This document shows positions 5,511-7,485 of a DNA stretch of 7,485 nt, piece after piece. Every line of letters starts with the position of its first letter. Position 1 is the stretch's first letter. Both the position numbers and the translations under genes were made by a program. The notes beneath the pieces are model-generated. The model was given only the letters and a program-made list of their open reading frames with translations. It was not told the DNA's origin and ran no database searches. This DNA is from Gammaproteobacteria bacterium (GTDB lineage: Bacteria; Pseudomonadota; Gammaproteobacteria; Pseudomonadales; Porticoccaceae): the NCBI GenBank assembly GCA_006227015.1, contig SBGI01000322.1, positions 1 to 7,485 on the forward strand, read 5' to 3'.

Positions 5511-6785
5511 TTGCCTTCGTGTGAGCTCTGTCCCGATAATGTGCACTTTTCGGGAGCAGGTGCAGGTATGGATGAGCGGGTGATTATAGTGGGCGCGAGC
5601 CATGCCGCTGCCCAGCTTGCCCCCAGTTTGCGCCAGGAGGGTTGGTCTGGTGATATATGGATCATCGGCGATGAACCTGTAGCACCATACCAGCGCCCGC
5701 CGTTATCCAAGGATTACCTTTCCGGTGACAGGGACAAAACGTCGCTGCAAATCCGTCCCCCGGCTGTGTATGAAAAACACGGCATCAAATTGCTGCAGGG
5801 GCGCGTTGTGTCGATTGATCGCTCGTCACATTCAGTCTTGCTTGAGAGTGGTGAGCGGATTGACTATGACAAGCTGGCACTCTGCACAGGTGCCAGAGTC
5901 AGACAGCTGGATGTTCCCGGCGTAAATTTGCACGGGGTTCACTACCTGCGAACCTTGGCAGATGTTGAGGCAATACGGCGTCAGCTAAAGGCGGACTCCC
6001 GGGTTGTCATAGTGGGTGGCGGTTATATCGGTCTGGAATCTGCCGCTGCACTGCGTAAATTGGGTGTCAGTGTGGCTGTCCTTGAGGTGCAGCCGCGATT
6101 GCTTGCCAGAGTCACGGCGCCAGACGTGTCTGCTTTTTACCGGCGAGTGCACACTGAGGAAGGCGTGGAGATTCACACTGGCTGGGCTGTTTCGGCCATC
6201 GAGGGCAAGACTGCAGTCACGGGTGTCGTCAGCACCGATGGGCGAAAACTGCCGGCAGATCTGGTGATTATTGGTATCGGCGTAATACCCAATACGGAGC
6301 TGGCCGAGACTTCTGGCCTGAAAGTGGATAACGGTATTTGGGTGGATGAATTTGCTGCCACAGCCGATCCGGCAATCTATGCGGCGGGCGATTGTGCCAA
6401 TCACCCCAGCCTACAGCTGGGCCGGCGTTTGCGGCTGGAATCGGTCCCCAACGCGATGGAGCAGGCAAAGTCAGCGGCCGCGAGTATCTGTGGTCGGAAG
6501 CACTGCTACGATGGCTACCCGTGGTTCTGGTCTGATCAATACGATCTCAAGCTGCAGATCGCCGGGCTCAGTGATGGCTTCGATAACGTGGTACTGCGGG
6601 GCGATCCTGAGCACGGGAGAAGCTTTGTGGCCTGGTACCTTCGTGGCAATCGCTTGCTGGCTGCGGATTGCATCAATTGTCCCAAAGAGTTTATGGTGGC
6701 CAGGCAGTTGCTAGCCAAAGGCGCAAGCGTTGATGCCGAGCGTTTGGCCGATGACAATATCGATTTAAAAGAGCTTATGAGTTAA
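5511..6785 (+). CDS. FAD-dependent NADH:ferredoxin reductase (putidaredoxin/rhodocoxin reductase type)
   Basis: This cytoplasmic flavoprotein passes electrons from NAD(P)H to a [2Fe-2S] ferredoxin, encoded 29 nt downstream. Numbered from TTG, the FAD-binding motif VIIVGASHAAAQLAPSLR is at 24-41, followed by the family block YQRPPLSKDYL (60-70). ALCTGAR (123-129) and the second FAD motif YAAGDCANHPS (290-300) follow. The NAD(P) motif VVIVGGGYIGLESAA is at 165-179, with Glu192 after the second strand, favouring NADH. The C-terminal block PWFWSDQYDLKLQIAG (337-352) is typical. The conventional start is Met20 (405 residues); TTG at 5511 adds PSCELCPDNVHFSGAGAG, which contains a CxxC, and is supported by the strong SD. 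No frameshift is seen. The neighbouring ferredoxin identifies it as a class I P450-type electron chain; a dioxygenase or other monooxygenase partner is possible. Confidence 0.92.
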   Translation: MPSCELCPDNVHFSGAGAGMDERVIIVGASHAAAQLAPSLRQEGWSGDIWIIGDEPVAPYQRPPLSKDYLSGDRDKTSLQIRPPAVYEKHGIKLLQGRVVSIDRSSHSVLLESGERIDYDKLALCTGARVRQLDVPGVNLHGVHYLRTLADVEAIRRQLKADSRVVIVGGGYIGLESAAALRKLGVSVAVLEVQPRLLARVTAPDVSAFYRRVHTEEGVEIHTGWAVSAIEGKTAVTGVVSTDGRKLPADLVIIGIGVIPNTELAETSGLKVDNGIWVDEFAATADPAIYAAGDCANHPSLQLGRRLRLESVPNAMEQAKSAAASICGRKHCYDGYPWFWSDQYDLKLQIAGLSDGFDNVVLRGDPEHGRSFVAWYLRGNRLLAADCINCPKEFMVARQLLAKGASVDAERLADDNIDLKELMS

Positions 6786-6814
6786 CAGCAAACAGGTAGT
6801 CTTAAGGATTTTCA

Positions 6815-7135
6815 ATGCCAATTATTCATTACGTGGAAGCTAACGGTGGCGAGTACGAAGTTGAGGTGCCTGTGGGCAATACCGTTATGCAAGGTGCAGT
6901 CGACAACATGATTGACGGCATTCTTGCCGAGTGCGGGGGCGTTTGCAGTTGTGCCACCTGCCATTGTTACGTGGATGAAGCATGGTACGACAAAGTTGGT
7001 GAGCCCGAGGGCGCTGAAAAAATGATGCTGGAGATGGTGGTTGCGCCAGAGCCTACCAGTCGCCTGAGCTGTCAGATAAAAGTCACAGAAGAACTGGATG
7101 GCCTTGTTGTCAGGTTGCCGGCTTCGCAGTATTGA
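6815..7135 (+). CDS. Putidaredoxin-like [2Fe-2S] ferredoxin
   Basis: This is a 106-residue adrenodoxin/putidaredoxin-type ferredoxin. Cluster ligands are Cys40, Cys46 and Cys49 in AECGGVCSCATCHCYV and Cys86 in RLSCQIKV, the C-x5-C-x2-C...C spacing of vertebrate-type ferredoxins. Cys44 and Cys51 are extra cysteines near the cluster. The helix EAWYDKVGEPEGAEKMMLEM (55-74) is the partner-docking region, with acidic residues. The protein ends LPASQY: putidaredoxin has about the same length and ends in an aromatic residue (Trp106) important for its P450, so Tyr106 occupies the equivalent place. The SD AAGGA (6804-6808) lies 6 nt before the ATG, and the gap to the reductase stop is 29 nt, so the two genes are an operon. 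Electrons most likely go to a cytochrome P450 encoded elsewhere; none follows here. The ISC-type Fdx is less likely because of the paired dedicated reductase. Confidence 0.95.
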   Translation: MPIIHYVEANGGEYEVEVPVGNTVMQGAVDNMIDGILAECGGVCSCATCHCYVDEAWYDKVGEPEGAEKMMLEMVVAPEPTSRLSCQIKVTEELDGLVVRLPASQY

Positions 7136-7139
7136 TGTA

Positions 7140-7160
7140 TTCCAGAACCCGGCTCTGGAA
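7140..7160. terminator. Hairpin after the ferredoxin gene, possible transcript end
   Basis: TTCCAGA (7140-7146) pairs with TCTGGAA (7154-7160), with further pairing possible inside the loop. It starts 4 nt after the ferredoxin stop and lies between convergent genes. No T-run follows on either strand, so it is a weak candidate terminator or an mRNA 3'-end stabiliser. Confidence 0.4.
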
Positions 7161-7209
7161 AGCCTCCCGATCTCTTAAGCCCGGGTTAATGTCAGAGCGG
7201 TAAACGGAG

Positions 7210-7281
7210 GGCCTCTTTGAACCAGTTGCCTAAAACCGATTCCTAAAACCAACGCGCCTAAAACTACAGCCCCTTAAACCA
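7210..7281 (-). repeat. Degenerate short tandem repeat, about five 13-15 nt units
   Basis: On the minus strand, units begin TGGTTTAAGG, TAGTTTTAGG, TGGTTTTAGG, CGGTTTTAGG and TGGTTCAAAG, each followed by 3-5 variable bases. On the plus strand this appears as CCTAAAAC at 7229, 7242 and 7257, with variants at 7272. The first unit encodes the end of the membrane protein (WFKGL); the others lie after its stop codon. It is too short and irregular for CRISPR. Confidence 0.55.
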
Positions 7282-7485
7282 TTCCTGAAAGTAGCGTCCT
7301 ATATAGGGCACTTCGTTTTTCTTGTCGGTACAGGCTCCCACCAGGCTAATGAGCCAGGCTACCAGGACAAGGATCATCCAGATGGAGGCGAGCGCATTGT
7401 GGATCGTCATAAGTAGAATGTTGCCGATGAACCCGACCACCATAATGCCCAGGTACTGGCGAATGTAGTAGGAGGCAAAACTGTC
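7264..7485 (-). CDS. Small integral membrane protein, C-terminal part (possibly DUF4870/Tic20-like)
   Basis: The frame is open from the right edge of the window and ends in TAG at 7264-7266, giving 73 visible residues; the N-terminus lies outside. Two hydrophobic segments are clear, at visible residues about 12-29 (LGIMVVGFIGNILLMTIH) and 33-51 (ASIWMILVLVAWLISLVG), followed by a polar tail TDKKNEVPYIGRYFQEWFKGL. The pattern of a soluble SFASYYIRQ stretch, helices, and a tail of the form K-EVP-IG--F--WFK resembles DUF4870/Tic20-like small membrane proteins; this family call is from memory and tentative. Function is unknown. It is convergent with the ferredoxin gene. That the frame is real is supported by codon pattern and hydrophobicity; no other frame here is coherent. 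Confidence 0.7.
   Translation of the reverse strand, partial: DSFASYYIRQYLGIMVVGFIGNILLMTIHNALASIWMILVLVAWLISLVGACTDKKNEVPYIGRYFQEWFKGL

Noticed and set aside
5506..5583. A 25-codon leader peptide starting at the ATG at 5506
   Set aside because: The start lies only 2 nt after the GGAGG core, too close for efficient initiation, and the peptide has no attenuator-like codon run.
7229..7291. CRISPR-like spaced repeats of CCTAAAAC
   Set aside because: Units are 8-9 nt with 4-6 nt between them, irregular, and partly inside a coding sequence; real CRISPR repeats and spacers are each well over 20 nt.

Overview
The window looks like chromosomal DNA of a free-living, probably marine, Gammaproteobacterium. 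The evidence is the set of recognisable genes (slyX ending in PPHY, a MaeB-type two-domain malic enzyme, a CGFS glutaredoxin, an OprP/OprO-like porin), moderate GC with AT-rich promoters, strong Shine-Dalgarno sequences and classic U-tailed terminators. A Cellvibrionales/Spongiibacteraceae-like or Pseudomonas-related lineage is my guess and is not provable here. There is no sign of IS elements, phage, CRISPR, tRNA or rRNA.

Layout. (1) 1-1235, minus strand: a porin with signal peptide and periplasmic coiled coil; the window ends about one residue before its expected C-terminus. Its promoter carries a near-consensus Fur box exactly inside the -35/-10 spacer. (2) 1471-1794, plus: grxD, a monothiol CGFS glutaredoxin, preceded by a near-perfect type 1 IscR site. 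(3) 1961-2566, plus: a typical 2-Cys peroxiredoxin with its own candidate promoter and a TTCG-loop terminator. (4) 2647-2853, plus: slyX, sharing a bidirectional terminator with (5) 2920-5193, minus: maeB, NADP-malic enzyme fused to a phosphotransacetylase-like domain. (6) 5194-5510: an AT-rich divergent regulatory region with an 11-bp inverted repeat, each arm lying in a candidate promoter. (7) 5511-6785 and 6815-7135, plus: an NADH-type ferredoxin reductase and a putidaredoxin-like [2Fe-2S] ferredoxin, the two redox partners of a class I cytochrome P450 system, with no P450 in view. (8) 7264-7485, minus: the C-terminal part of a small two-helix membrane protein, followed downstream (positions 7210-7281) by a degenerate short tandem repeat.

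How the genes fit together. The left half reads as an iron/oxidative-stress neighbourhood: Fur (iron) controls the porin, IscR (Fe-S status) controls the Fe-S carrier glutaredoxin, and the peroxiredoxin next to it removes peroxides that damage Fe-S clusters. The right half supplies NADPH (MaeB, from malate) and a separate NADH-to-ferredoxin electron chain. Most genes are ordinary family members. The most interesting content is regulatory: the IscR and Fur sites, the mirror-image promoter region upstream of maeB/reductase, and the TTG start plus CxxC N-terminal extension of the reductase. I found no convincing evidence of a wholly new multi-gene system.
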